DNA of 54,946 bases, taken from assembly GCF_003426775.1 (NCBI RefSeq), contig NZ_QJUG01000021.1, forward strand, positions 1 to 54,946. The letters are read 5' to 3'. Below are positions 36,301 to 44,859 of the stretch, one piece after another. Source of the stretch: Allorhizocola rhizosphaerae (GTDB taxonomy: Bacteria; Actinomycetota; Actinomycetes; Mycobacteriales; Micromonosporaceae). The first letter of the stretch is position 1. Every line of letters starts with the position of its first letter. The notes under the pieces were generated by a model. That model saw nothing but the letters and a program-made list of their open reading frames with translations. It made no database searches and was not told where the DNA came from. Both the position numbers and the translations under genes were made by a program.

Positions 36301-38993
36301 GAGGCCATGTTCAGTGTGCCGGTGAGCGCCACACCGTAGACGTGCCACTGCGCCGACACCCAGTTCGACCGGTCCGCGTTGATCGGCCCGTCGAAAACCC
36401 TGACCCGGGCCGTCCGGCCGGTCAGCGAATCCTTGTCCTGCCGGGAGCTGTTGACATCGTCAATGACATTGACCTGCCGAGTCCCGGCGCCGCTGGCTTT
36501 GGTCCAGTCACCGTGCAGCCCACGGTAGTACAGGGTTTCGGTGACCTCCTTGGGGCCGGTGCCGTCGTAGTCGGAACGGGTGGTGATGACCATCGGATAC
36601 CCGGCCCAGCGCGACCACGTCCGCCACGGCGTCGGGGTGTGCCACGCCTGGTCGTGCTTCCACATCGTGGTGGTCGACGACCCTATCGTGCTGTAGTCGT
36701 AGTGCCAGCGCTCCGACTGGCCGCCCGCCACGTGGTCGATGACATCGACGTCGGTGACAACATACTTGTGCCACCACGACAACAACCCGTTGATGTTCTG
36801 CGCGTAGCAGCGCTTCGGGTTGAAGTCGACCTCGGTCGGCAGCGTGGAGGCGGTGCAGTCGTGACCCGAGTAGGTCACCTGAGTCATCGCGCCGGTCCCG
36901 TTGTCGATCTGCGTGAGCCGGTAGTGCTTCATCTCCGGCTTGCCCGCACCGTAGTCGACCCGGTTGGCCATGTCCGTGCCACCGGTGTACATCGGGTTGA
37001 CGAAGCCGGGGCGGATCACCGAGTCCAGCCACAATGACGGCGACGTGCCGTCGGAGTGGGCCGGGAAGGTGTACCCGAACTCCCACCGGTTCACCATGCC
37101 AAACGTCCCCGATCCCGGCTGGTACACCTGGGTCTCGATGGCGCTTAGCCGGTAGGGGGTGAAGAACACCGGTGTCACCTGCGCACAGGTGGTGGCGCTC
37201 ACGGCGCAGAACTGGTCCCACGGAGTGTCCGGCCAGTTCACCCAGTTGGCGGGAACGGACGAATTGCAAACCGCGTCGGCGCCAAGGCAGCGGTTGAGCG
37301 CGTCGAACTGGACCCGGCCGGTGTGAACGCTGCCGGCGACCTGGTTCGCGCCGTAGAGCGCTGCGACCAGCCGGCTTCCGTGGTCATACTGGTACACGGT
37401 GACGCCGTTGTTCCCGCCGTAGCTGGCACGGTCGCGGTACCACTGGTACTCGATCACGTTGTCATGCACATCCACGATCTTGTCCAGGTTCCACCGGTAG
37501 GGCATCTGGCAGCTCGAGGCCGCGAACCCACTGGCGTTGTAGCAAGGCTCGCCGACGTTGTTGCCGAACACCTGGACGACCAGGGGGCCGCCGTACCGGC
37601 CGTTCGGGTCGCCGCCGTTGTTCGGACCGCCGGCCCGCCGGGACCCGAAGAAGTACTGAGTACCGTCCCGGGTGGTCACCTTGAAGGCCTCGCCCTCACG
37701 GACACCGTTGTCGACTCCGGTCAGTCGCTCGACCTTCCAACCCGCAGAGTCGTCCTCGGCCTTCCACCCGGTGTCCGCGGCGACGATGCGGGTCGTTTTT
37801 CCGTTGAGGGACAGCGTCAGCGGCGAGACAGCCATCCAGCACAGGTCGCCGCCGGTGTAGGAGATGCCGTCGTAGCGGCACAGCCGATAGTCCCGCTGGA
37901 CGAAACCGGGGTGGTAGTCCCAGCCCTCCCCGGCCCAGGAGGCCTGGGTGTTCTTCGAACTGGTCAACCCATCGACGCGGGCCGAGGAGTAGGTCAGGGC
38001 GACCTCCGGCTCCAGTCCGCCAGGCGCGGGCGGCACGTCGACCGGCACCTTGTAGGTGAAGTCACCGGCCACCGATCCAGCCGACCAACCGTTGTCGTCC
38101 GCGTACGGGGTCGCCGCCCAGTCGCTGTTCTGCGCCAGCGGGAAGGCCGACCAGTCGCCGGTGCCCGACGACGTGCCGGCCACCACGGCCAGCACGATCT
38201 GCGCGCCCGCGTTGATCCCGGCATCAACCCCCATCCCCGGCGAGGAATTGGGGAAGGCCGGCGAGCCGAGGTCGACGGTGCTCGACACCCGGTCGGTAGC
38301 GGTGGTGTTGGTGGCGGACGGCGGCGGCGCCTGCTTGCGGCAGGCGGGGTCCGAGGGGGTCGTCACCGAGCACGCCGGCATCGCGACCAGCCGCAGCCGG
38401 TCGCCGAAGTCGGCGCCGAAGGCCCGCGCGAACGCGCTGTAGTTCACGGACACCTGCAACCAGGACGATGGGGGGAGCGTCGAACTCGGCTGCAGCGACA
38501 GCATCACGCCGCGCAAACCCAGCGCCTGCGACGCCGTCTGGGCGTAGGTGGAAACGGTCAGCGTGGTCGAGTAGGCGGCTTGGACGCCGAGCGGCATCCT
38601 TTTCATGGCCCGCTCCTCCATCTCCTCCTCGCTGAGGGCGGAAGAGCTGGGCGCCGTCACCGTGATGGGCAGCCCGCCAGGCGAAACCGTGCTGGCGATG
38701 CCCACGCCACCGTCCATAAGCGACGACGGCGCGCCGCTCGTCACGTCAACTACGGCCGAACCGGCAACCGGCCACACCGGCGCCGCGGGCGCCGTCCACT
38801 GTGGCAGGTTCGTCGTATCCGGCGCCTGATAAGGCAATGGCGACGTAGAGACAGGTTGTTCCGCCGGCCCGCCGTCGACAGCCATCGCGGCAGAGGGAGG
38901 GAGACCCACCGCAAAGCCCGCTGCCAACACGGAAACCACACCGGCGTTTAACCAGGCACGTCTACGCGCTAACGCACCAGCACGTTTTCGCAC
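33351..38993 (-). CDS. Secreted RHS/YD-repeat protein without a C-terminal toxin tip
   Basis: 1880 residues from GTG 38993, 4 nt after GGAGG. A signal peptide (RRAWLNAGVVSVLAAGFAVGLPPSAAMA) is followed by a 300-residue N-terminal part, then the actinobacterial RHS entry (PGGLEPEVALTYSSARVDG, ASWAGEGWDYHPGFVQRDYRLC). Many YD repeats form the shell (TTYGYDRLGQLTQVKDTANN, YTYDLLGRRTRTVDPDAG). The RHS core closes with GEREYDPTTGRFISVDPLRDLTDPAQWNGY, after which only 17 residues remain. Polymorphic RHS toxins carry 80-200 residue effector domains there. The terminator 5 bp beyond the stop leaves no room for a tip or an immunity gene. Confidence 0.93.
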   Translation of the reverse strand: MRKRAGALARRRAWLNAGVVSVLAAGFAVGLPPSAAMAVDGGPAEQPVSTSPLPYQAPDTTNLPQWTAPAAPVWPVAGSAVVDVTSGAPSSLMDGGVGIASTVSPGGLPITVTAPSSSALSEEEMEERAMKRMPLGVQAAYSTTLTVSTYAQTASQALGLRGVMLSLQPSSTLPPSSWLQVSVNYSAFARAFGADFGDRLRLVAMPACSVTTPSDPACRKQAPPPSATNTTATDRVSSTVDLGSPAFPNSSPGMGVDAGINAGAQIVLAVVAGTSSGTGDWSAFPLAQNSDWAATPYADDNGWSAGSVAGDFTYKVPVDVPPAPGGLEPEVALTYSSARVDGLTSSKNTQASWAGEGWDYHPGFVQRDYRLCRYDGISYTGGDLCWMAVSPLTLSLNGKTTRIVAADTGWKAEDDSAGWKVERLTGVDNGVREGEAFKVTTRDGTQYFFGSRRAGGPNNGGDPNGRYGGPLVVQVFGNNVGEPCYNASGFAASSCQMPYRWNLDKIVDVHDNVIEYQWYRDRASYGGNNGVTVYQYDHGSRLVAALYGANQVAGSVHTGRVQFDALNRCLGADAVCNSSVPANWVNWPDTPWDQFCAVSATTCAQVTPVFFTPYRLSAIETQVYQPGSGTFGMVNRWEFGYTFPAHSDGTSPSLWLDSVIRPGFVNPMYTGGTDMANRVDYGAGKPEMKHYRLTQIDNGTGAMTQVTYSGHDCTASTLPTEVDFNPKRCYAQNINGLLSWWHKYVVTDVDVIDHVAGGQSERWHYDYSTIGSSTTTMWKHDQAWHTPTPWRTWSRWAGYPMVITTRSDYDGTGPKEVTETLYYRGLHGDWTKASGAGTRQVNVIDDVNSSRQDKDSLTGRTARVRVFDGPINADRSNWVSAQWHVYGVALTGTLNMASPNPPVFTVRVREAETRRVTTMSGGVRSETRVFTDYEGTYGLPIKVINEGDTAVTADNTCTHTEYATANTTKWLIGLKKQEWVTNCAATLTAASVLKASRTHYDGMAYGAEPTRGLVTLEQVADEVTAYPLVAGDFQQRGRSTFDTYGRIRESYDALDRQVSTAYTPATGGPVTKLTVTGPSANGQRWDTAINLDVRNGRPTAVIDVNGKVILASYNGQGRLTKMWQNNRANGGTTGVVPDLEYIYNLGAPATVTTKTLMPNGAQLQSFEIFDGLLRPRQKQTLSATTGGSKIEDTVYNGIGRVEKTTMVYGAEDPSGILRGVNDRDAKKQTRYVYDNMGRVTNEQEWAGDGTTASQLWQTVTDYDGEKKVTVTPPSGGTATTTIKDVHGLVTELRQHSGGTPAGPVVATTTYGYDRLGQLTQVKDTANNTWTYTYDLLGRRTRTVDPDAGTSTITYDAAGQVLSTVDGRGESLHYTYDGLGRTTHLREDSPTGNLRASWTYDGAARGKLVSATRYEGGQSYIQTITGYDDGYRPLSTTYTVPGFGAGGATLTYTTNYNYNINGDLNTQTFPGVGGLPQETVTKTYNSITGLPKGLTTNAAQGIYLDNTIYFFDGLAYNRFLGGAGMHVRVQANYAAPGRRLSSIYLNTETPGVPGDYGNSRLANDQYLYDSAGKVTSIRSTTNAVPEQQECFRYDSLQRLNEAWSQVPGACTTPQRGGPDPYWRQWSRDALGNRLSETDKDPSGDTTWTDTVGAAGAVAPHQVKTITGVGPKAGPTRTFSYDAAGNTTSRTTPNGVAQTITWDAEGRLGTVTQGGVTTTYIYDTNGKRLIASSPNKKILYLPDGTELVKTGTANPTGTRYYEGIAVRDSAGLRWIFADHNGTAIAQIDPSSLAIMRQRSMPYGQVRGPVATGWKGARGYTGGIADDSGLIHLGEREYDPTTGRFISVDPLRDLTDPAQWNGYSLNPLDTDDILSRVEFSSVR

Positions 38994-39115
38994 AGATCCT
39001 CCCCAGGATCGATGGATGGGAATCCCCAAGACGGTGATGAGGTTAAGGCAAAACCCACCGCGCCGCTCAGTCAGTACACCGGACCGGAAAAGCCGGGCGC
39101 CGACCGACCAATCCC

Positions 39116-39134
39116 GACAGTGACGATCACTGTC
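39116..39134. promoter_or_regulatory. Perfect 19-bp operator-like palindrome upstream of RHS
   Basis: GACAGTGA and TCACTGTC are perfect complements around CGA, centred about 130 bp upstream of the RHS start codon. The half-site GACAGTGA occurs again at 39202-39209, where it overlaps a second, shorter palindrome. Confidence 0.55.
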
Positions 39135-39203
39135 CACGTTGGACCGGACATCGGTATAAACGTCCGCTCGACGCGGCCGCGATACCCCCCGGGCGGTCAC
39201 CGA

Positions 39204-39215
39204 CAGTGATTGATC
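39204..39215. promoter_or_regulatory. Second palindrome upstream of RHS
   Basis: GTGATTGATCAC is a 5-2-5 inverted repeat that begins inside a second GACAGTGA half-site, 70 bp beyond the first palindrome. Two related sites suggest binding by the same dimeric regulator. Confidence 0.4.
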
Positions 39216-39446
39216 ACAATTGGATAACAGCGAATACGGACCGAAAAAGCTTGCGCCCCAAGGCCGACCGGCGACTGCATGCGACAGGTAAATAACTGAG
39301 AGTGATCGGATACGGCGGAAGTGCTGAGAGTCGCCCATGCGCGGATCCGCGAACTGGTGCAAGCGTATGCCGTGCAGGTGCCCGAAGACCAAGGAGCAAC
39401 CCTGGAAAGTCGCGGGCAAGGCCAGGCAGCCGTGTCGCCGAGCGGA

Positions 39447-40898
39447 TCAGGAGCAGCTGTAGCCTTCGAAACTCTCGTCACGGGCGGTCCGGCCACCCGG
39501 CACACTCATGGTCACCACCCATTGCACGGTGCCCACGTTCGGCGAAGAGGAGGAACCCACCGAGATGGTAGTGGAGCCGCTGTACGAGGTGCCGCCGCCG
39601 GAAAGCGAGAAGCCCTGCATCGAGCCGGACAGGCCGGCCTGTCCCTGCGGGGCGAGACCCGGCGGGGGATCGCTGACCGTGACATTGACCAGTATTCGGA
39701 CGCGCCACTGGCCGCCCTCGGCTGTGCAGCTGGTGCTGCCCGTGCCGGACAGCTGCGTGCCGTAGGTGCGCGTCTGGGTCGGTACCGGATCCGGCCCCGG
39801 CCCCTGTGTGGTCGGTGGCGGGTTGGGGATCTCGGGATTGGCCGGCGGTTTTGCACTGGTCCCCGGGATGACCTCCGGCGCCCCGCTCGGCAGGCCACCC
39901 TCGCCGACGGTCGGGCTGCCGGGCCCTCCCGTTGTCCCGCTGCCAGTGCGCGTCGGGTTGTGGGTGCCGCCTGGCCGCGAACCGGCAGCATCGGGGAGTA
40001 GCTTCCCGTCATCGTCACCGCCGAACGCCATCCAGGAGACGACCGAGACGACAAGCATGACGGACAGTCCTACCGCGACTGGCAGCGGCCACCTGGCTTT
40101 CCGGTTGACCCGGCGGATCGGCCGGGTCGCGAGATGCCGGATTCGCGGGCGCCCCGGCCGCACCACCCCGGTGTCCTGGGTCTCGTGGTGCTGCAGAAGT
40201 TGTGCGTCGTCCGCGTGGCCGCCGTCATCGTCCTCGTCGTCACGGAGGCGGTGCATGCCCGCCCGCGAACTGCGTTCGCCCGGATGCGACTCGGCTCCGT
40301 AAGCCTCGCCGACCGCCTGACCCTGCTCGGCGCCGTAGTGCTGCGGGAATTCGTCAGGCTCAGCCACGCCGGGGACCTGACCGGCCTCATAGGACATCGG
40401 TGCCGCATACTGTTGTTCATATGCTTCGTCGACATCGGGGACCCGGCCGACGTCATAGGGCGCCGGGACCACGTATGGTTCCGAGGGTCCGGGCTCGTCC
40501 TCGGGCCCATAGATTTGCTCGATGTCACGCGGCGCCTTGCGCTCATGCTCCTGATCGGCCTGAGCAGGGTCGTATGCGGCCCTGGACTCCAAGCGCCACA
40601 ATACTTCCACCCAGTACTTCACCTCGCGGTCGTTGGTGCCGATGGAACGCACCAACGCGACGACCAGCTGCTGGGGTGGCAAGGCATCATTGCTCAGCGC
40701 CGTTGCGACGATCTGCTCTGGCAGCACATAGCCCTTGGCCGCGGCCAGCTCCTCGATCTCGGATAGTGACAGCCCGGACTGTTCGACCAAAGCACCGAGT
40801 AGAGCAACGAATTCGGTAGCCGTGCGCGCAGTGGCCGGGTCGGGTCGGCCGTCATCGCCCTCTAACCCGTAGAGTGCGCGCTCGTCATTTAGGCCCAA
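39447..40898 (-). CDS. Membrane protein with cytoplasmic HTH-like domain and extracellular beta-domain
   Basis: 483 residues. Residues about 25-115 look like an XRE-type helical domain (FVALLGALVEQSGLSLSEIEELAAAKG, PEQIVATALSNDALPPQQLVVALVRSIG, YWVEVLWRLESR). A long disordered Tyr/Glu/Pro-rich linker (about 116-260) and a basic patch (RRVNRKARWPLP) lead to one transmembrane helix (about 271-293). Outside the membrane are a Pro/Gly/Thr-rich stalk and a Cys-bearing beta-domain (TSCTAEGGQWRVRILVNVTVSDPP). The topology suggests a one-component sensor or a membrane-tethered regulator. It is upstream of and co-oriented with the RHS gene, so a regulatory link is conceivable. Confidence 0.75.
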   Translation of the reverse strand: MGLNDERALYGLEGDDGRPDPATARTATEFVALLGALVEQSGLSLSEIEELAAAKGYVLPEQIVATALSNDALPPQQLVVALVRSIGTNDREVKYWVEVLWRLESRAAYDPAQADQEHERKAPRDIEQIYGPEDEPGPSEPYVVPAPYDVGRVPDVDEAYEQQYAAPMSYEAGQVPGVAEPDEFPQHYGAEQGQAVGEAYGAESHPGERSSRAGMHRLRDDEDDDGGHADDAQLLQHHETQDTGVVRPGRPRIRHLATRPIRRVNRKARWPLPVAVGLSVMLVVSVVSWMAFGGDDDGKLLPDAAGSRPGGTHNPTRTGSGTTGGPGSPTVGEGGLPSGAPEVIPGTSAKPPANPEIPNPPPTTQGPGPDPVPTQTRTYGTQLSGTGSTSCTAEGGQWRVRILVNVTVSDPPPGLAPQGQAGLSGSMQGFSLSGGGTSYSGSTTISVGSSSSPNVGTVQWVVTMSVPGGRTARDESFEGYSCS

Positions 40899-41217
40899 GG
40901 CTTCCTCCCCCCGAGCATCTGCTCGCGAGGAGAATACAGCCCGTCCGGCTCACCACCAACCCCGGTCGGCTGAAATGCCTGTGCCAGCAACGACGCCCGG
41001 AACGTCGGCTGTCCAAAATGGATAAGGTGGTACCCAAGAATTCCCCTGCGTAAATGTCGCAGTCACCCGGAGTGACGACAATCGCCCGGCAAGAGATGCC
41101 TCTATTCCTACATGTTCATGTGTGGCGAAGCGGGCGCCGCTCGGCGAACCGAGCGACACCCGCTGCCGACCTTTGTTACTCCGGCGGCCTATGGGCCGCC
41201 CCTCCGCCGGGCCGCGG
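40899..41217. other. Intergenic region between HTH-membrane and M4 peptidase genes
   Basis: 319 bp with no supported gene. The left part near 40905-40960 should hold the promoter of the HTH-membrane gene; the right part carries two hairpins that end transcription of the M4 peptidase gene. Confidence 0.5.
41129..41200 (-). terminator. Tandem hairpins after the M4 peptidase gene
   Basis: Nearest the stop, GGCGGCC (41183-41189) and GGCCGCC (41194-41200) pair around TATG. Further on, a 16-pair stem with two mismatches (41129-41164) closes on the loop CGAA, its core being CGCTCGG with CCGAGCG. Together they form a strong double terminator. Confidence 0.65.
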
Positions 41218-44200
41218 TTAGCCCACTGCTGCCCCGAAATCCGCGTTGTCCATGCCGCCGCCGATGAGGTTGCTGGAGCTGACCGCCTGGTTGCCGGTTG
41301 CGGTGTTGGTCAGGAAGTGCACCAGGCCCTGCTCGACGAAGGCGGCGGTCTCGTCAGGAGCACCGGCCACGATGTCGAACCTCGACTGGAAGCGGATTCT
41401 CGCCATCCGGACCGCCGCGCCAAAGTGGTCATTGGCCTCGGCTGTGTCCTGTATCCCGTTGGTGCCCTGGCTCCAGGTGGTGCCCGCGACGACAAGGCCG
41501 GAGGCCGAGCCGGGAAGCACGGTGACCGCGCCGGCCTGATCCTGGCCGCCGACGTTTTTGTCGGGGGCGCCGACCACCACTTCGGCCCGACCGTCTCCGT
41601 CCTGGTCACCGACCGCGACGGAGTAACCGAACTTGGCGGTGCCGGCGTCACCCGGAACTATGGCGCTGGATTCGTCGATGACCTGGCTGTCGATAGTGGA
41701 CAGACCGGCGGTGTCGCCTCGCAGGAGGAAGATCGCCCCGGAGTTGGCGTTGCCCCCGACCGTCTCGCCGGGAGCACCCACGACCAGGTCGGCCTTGCCG
41801 TCGCCGTTGACGTCACCGGCACCCAGCGAGAAGCCGAGCTGGTCACCGGACTCGGCCGTGCCCGGCATGCCCGCCGCGCCCTCGGTGAACTCCTGAGCAC
41901 CGGTGCCGCTCAGGCCGCTCGCGGTGCCCAGTAGGACCGTCACCGAACCCGCGTCGGTCGCGGCACCTATGTCCTCGCCGACCGCACCGATCGCCAGATC
42001 GGTCCGGCCATCGCCATTGAAGTCCCCGGCCGCGAGGGAAGAGCCGAAGCCGTCGCCCTCCTCGGCCGTGCCCGGCACGGAGTTGGCACCCTGGACGAAC
42101 CAGTTGGTGGCGCCGGTCGTCCTGACCAGGCCGCTGGCCGATCCATACAGAACCTTGACCCCGCCCCGTCCGGCGTTGTGGCCGCGGGCGCCGATCGCCA
42201 GGTCGCCGAACCCGTCATTGTTGAAGTCACCTACGGCCAGGGACGCACCGAAGTTGCTGTTGGCGAACGGCGCCGGGACCGAGGTGCCGGCGGGTGCGGC
42301 GACGAAGGAATTCTGTGTCGTCACGCCCCACGCGTACCCCCGTAGCAGCGTGACCGAGCCCTCGCCCTCGGGACTGTTGGGCGCGCCGACGGCGATGTCG
42401 GCGAAGCCGTCACCGTGGAAGTCGGCGGTCGCCACCGCGGCGCCGAACCGTCCATTGACATTGGCTGTACCGGCCACAAAGGCGTTGTCCTGGCTGAAGA
42501 CCTCGTTTCCGAAGACGTCCAGACCCTGCGAGTTGCCCCACACGATCCGCACGTCCCCGCCGTTGGCCAGGTCGGAGACCCTCCTACCGGGCTCACCGAT
42601 GACCACGTCGCCGTGGCCGTCGCCGTTGATGTCGGTGGTGAGCGGCCTCTTGCCCGAGCAATTGTAGATCTTGAAATTGTCGATCCACCAGCCATGCGCG
42701 GCGGAGTAGGGCGTGAACCCGTCGGTCCCCACGACGAAGCGAAGCTTGACCCGCTTTCCGGAGTACGCCGCCAGCGATACCCGGCTCGAGGTCCAGCCAC
42801 GGCTGTCACCACTGAACCAGAGGCCCAACCTGCCGGACAGTGACTTGTCCGGGCCGACGTTCCAGCCGGTGTCCAGAGGGATCCAGCCGGAGGCGTCGCC
42901 ATCGACATCGATCTCCACCCGGCCACCGTCGAAGTAGCCCTGGCCCGGAAGACCCGGCGGGACGAAATCGAACGAGTAGAGGTGGTTGAAGTAGGCGAAC
43001 AGCGATGAGGAGACCGGCAGCTGAACGAAGGAGGTGCGTTCGACCGTCTCGGTCACAAACGGATCGATGAACGGATCGGGCATGAACAGCGCGTTGCCCG
43101 CCGAACTGCTCGGACGCGCCCGGCCGTCGATGGACGACTCGCCCGACTCCGACCAGCCGGGGGGCAGGGTCGCGCTGGCCGGCCAGTTGAAGTTCTCGAA
43201 CAGCACGTTGGTGCTCGCCGTGCCGGGGGTGCATTGGGATGCCTGCGGAATCGCCCCTTCGGCCACCGGGGTGTTGGACATGCCGACCGCGCCGGTCGAG
43301 TAGAGAACCGACAAGCAGTTCTGGTTGGTGATCCCGAACGCCGGTGTCTTGGTCAGGTTGATGCACGCCTGGTGCAGGGCGTATGCCAGGTCGGTGTAGT
43401 CCGAGCCGGCGGTCAGCAGGCCCTCGGCCGTCAGCCAGATGCGGGCGACCTTGAGGATGTCGCCGATCGGCGGGATGACGAACCCGCCGAACGAGCCGCC
43501 ATCGGTCATCAGATAGGCCGCTTTGTTGCCCACGCCGCTGTTGATATGGACGCCACCCAGATCGAACGGGTCCGGCTTCCACAGGGAGCTCGACGTGGAG
43601 TCGGGCTGATTGAACGCCGGTGGGTTGGCCATGCTCCGGATGGCACCGCCCGTCGCGTCCTCACCCATCAGCCACTTGACCGACGCTGTGTCGTTGCCTG
43701 CGAACGGACCGGTGTAGAGCTGGTCGAACGCCTCGCCGAGCACGTCCGAGATCGACTCGTTGATGGCGCCGGACTGGTAGTAGTACAGCAGCTTCGAAGT
43801 GAACTCGGTGACGCCATGGGTGAACTCGTGCGCCAGCACGTCCTCGGTCATGAAGCCCCGGCCGTAGGTCGTCTGTACGCCGTCCCAGAACGCATTCTCG
43901 TAGGGACACGGCGCCTCCGGGCAGAAGTCCACAGAGGACACCAGCGCCATGCCGTTGCCGTCGATACTGTTGCGGCCCAGCGTCGCCAGCATCGAGTTGT
44001 ACGCGCCGGAGAACTCGTAGGCCGCGTCGACGGTCGAGTTCCCGGTCGGTCCCTGTCCTTCCGGCCGGGCGACGGTGGCACCGCCCGGGCAGCTGTTGTC
44101 CGGGTTGACAACGTTGTCGAAGTTGCAGACTCGCCGGTCGGCGTGTGCGACCTGCGAGAAGCTGAGCATGACCCGCCCGTCCTCGGCGTTGACCAGAACG

Positions 44201-44859
44201 AGCTGGCGTACGCCCATGCCCTTGCCGGCGGTCACTTCGACCTTCCACACCGTGGCAGCGGATCCGGGACCGCCTATCAGCACGGGGTCGTAACCCGACA
44301 GCACCGGGTTGCCGGCCTTGAGCGCCTGCTCCGGCATGCGGGTGGCCTTGGCGGTGGCCTTGATGGCCGTGTCGGCGGCGGCACGGGCCGTGACCTTCGC
44401 CTTGCCCGACAGGGCTGCCGTGCTGGTCTCGCCGTTCATGCCGCGCAGGTTTCCAGCCCCGTCCACCAGCACATTGATCTCACCGCCGATGACCGGAACA
44501 CCGTTGATGGTTTGGGCGAAGTGAACGACCTTGGCGTCGCTCAGCTGCGTTTCCCCAGAGACTCCCAGCTCCTTGGTCGCGTCGCGGACGCCGAACATGT
44601 TCGCGAGCTGGTTGGCGTGTGAGCGTGCCGCCTCCGCGGGTGTCGACGGTGTCTTGCCGTTGATCGGCTTGGGCTTGATGACCTTTTGCGCGGCCGGATG
44701 GACTGCACGTACACGACCCTTGTCGTCGCGCACCATGGCGATTTCGGAAGCTGGCTGCGCTGCGGTGGTTGGAGCGGCGACCACGAGGCCACCCGCGCCG
44801 ACGACGGACGCGATAACAAAGGCCAGTCTTTTCCCGACTGGCCACTGACGTTGGTTCAA
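41218..44859 (-). CDS. Secreted M4 (thermolysin-family) metallopeptidase with FG-GAP beta-propeller
   Basis: 1213 residues from TTG 44859, 5 nt after GGAG. Signal peptide (about 1-34), FTP/PepSY propeptide (about 75-235; HFAQTINGVPVIGGEINVLVD), then the catalytic domain with HEFTH (His344, Glu345, His348) and INESISD (Glu368), and the later GGVHINSGVGNKAAYLM. A jelly-roll/MAM-like domain (about 540-740) follows. At the end come seven or so FG-GAP repeats with calcium loops such as DFNNDGFGDLAIGA, DFNGDGRTDLAIGA and DVNGDGKADLVVGA, which would fold as an integrin-like propeller. It is secreted, self-activating by propeptide cleavage; the propeller probably binds substrate or surface. Confidence 0.95.
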   Translation of the reverse strand: MNQRQWPVGKRLAFVIASVVGAGGLVVAAPTTAAQPASEIAMVRDDKGRVRAVHPAAQKVIKPKPINGKTPSTPAEAARSHANQLANMFGVRDATKELGVSGETQLSDAKVVHFAQTINGVPVIGGEINVLVDGAGNLRGMNGETSTAALSGKAKVTARAAADTAIKATAKATRMPEQALKAGNPVLSGYDPVLIGGPGSAATVWKVEVTAGKGMGVRQLVLVNAEDGRVMLSFSQVAHADRRVCNFDNVVNPDNSCPGGATVARPEGQGPTGNSTVDAAYEFSGAYNSMLATLGRNSIDGNGMALVSSVDFCPEAPCPYENAFWDGVQTTYGRGFMTEDVLAHEFTHGVTEFTSKLLYYYQSGAINESISDVLGEAFDQLYTGPFAGNDTASVKWLMGEDATGGAIRSMANPPAFNQPDSTSSSLWKPDPFDLGGVHINSGVGNKAAYLMTDGGSFGGFVIPPIGDILKVARIWLTAEGLLTAGSDYTDLAYALHQACINLTKTPAFGITNQNCLSVLYSTGAVGMSNTPVAEGAIPQASQCTPGTASTNVLFENFNWPASATLPPGWSESGESSIDGRARPSSSAGNALFMPDPFIDPFVTETVERTSFVQLPVSSSLFAYFNHLYSFDFVPPGLPGQGYFDGGRVEIDVDGDASGWIPLDTGWNVGPDKSLSGRLGLWFSGDSRGWTSSRVSLAAYSGKRVKLRFVVGTDGFTPYSAAHGWWIDNFKIYNCSGKRPLTTDINGDGHGDVVIGEPGRRVSDLANGGDVRIVWGNSQGLDVFGNEVFSQDNAFVAGTANVNGRFGAAVATADFHGDGFADIAVGAPNSPEGEGSVTLLRGYAWGVTTQNSFVAAPAGTSVPAPFANSNFGASLAVGDFNNDGFGDLAIGARGHNAGRGGVKVLYGSASGLVRTTGATNWFVQGANSVPGTAEEGDGFGSSLAAGDFNGDGRTDLAIGAVGEDIGAATDAGSVTVLLGTASGLSGTGAQEFTEGAAGMPGTAESGDQLGFSLGAGDVNGDGKADLVVGAPGETVGGNANSGAIFLLRGDTAGLSTIDSQVIDESSAIVPGDAGTAKFGYSVAVGDQDGDGRAEVVVGAPDKNVGGQDQAGAVTVLPGSASGLVVAGTTWSQGTNGIQDTAEANDHFGAAVRMARIRFQSRFDIVAGAPDETAAFVEQGLVHFLTNTATGNQAVSSSNLIGGGMDNADFGAAVG

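Larger units (their letters stand above)
38994..39446. other. Regulatory region upstream of the RHS gene
   Basis: 453 bp without a supported gene. It contains two related palindromes (39116-39134, 39204-39215) and should carry the RHS promoter. The stretch 39270-39446 nearer the HTH-membrane gene shows nothing definite. Confidence 0.5.

Noticed and set aside
34419-37037. 872-codon plus-strand frame opposite the RHS gene
   Set aside because: Antisense of the regular YD repeats; no start signal, no recognisable domain.
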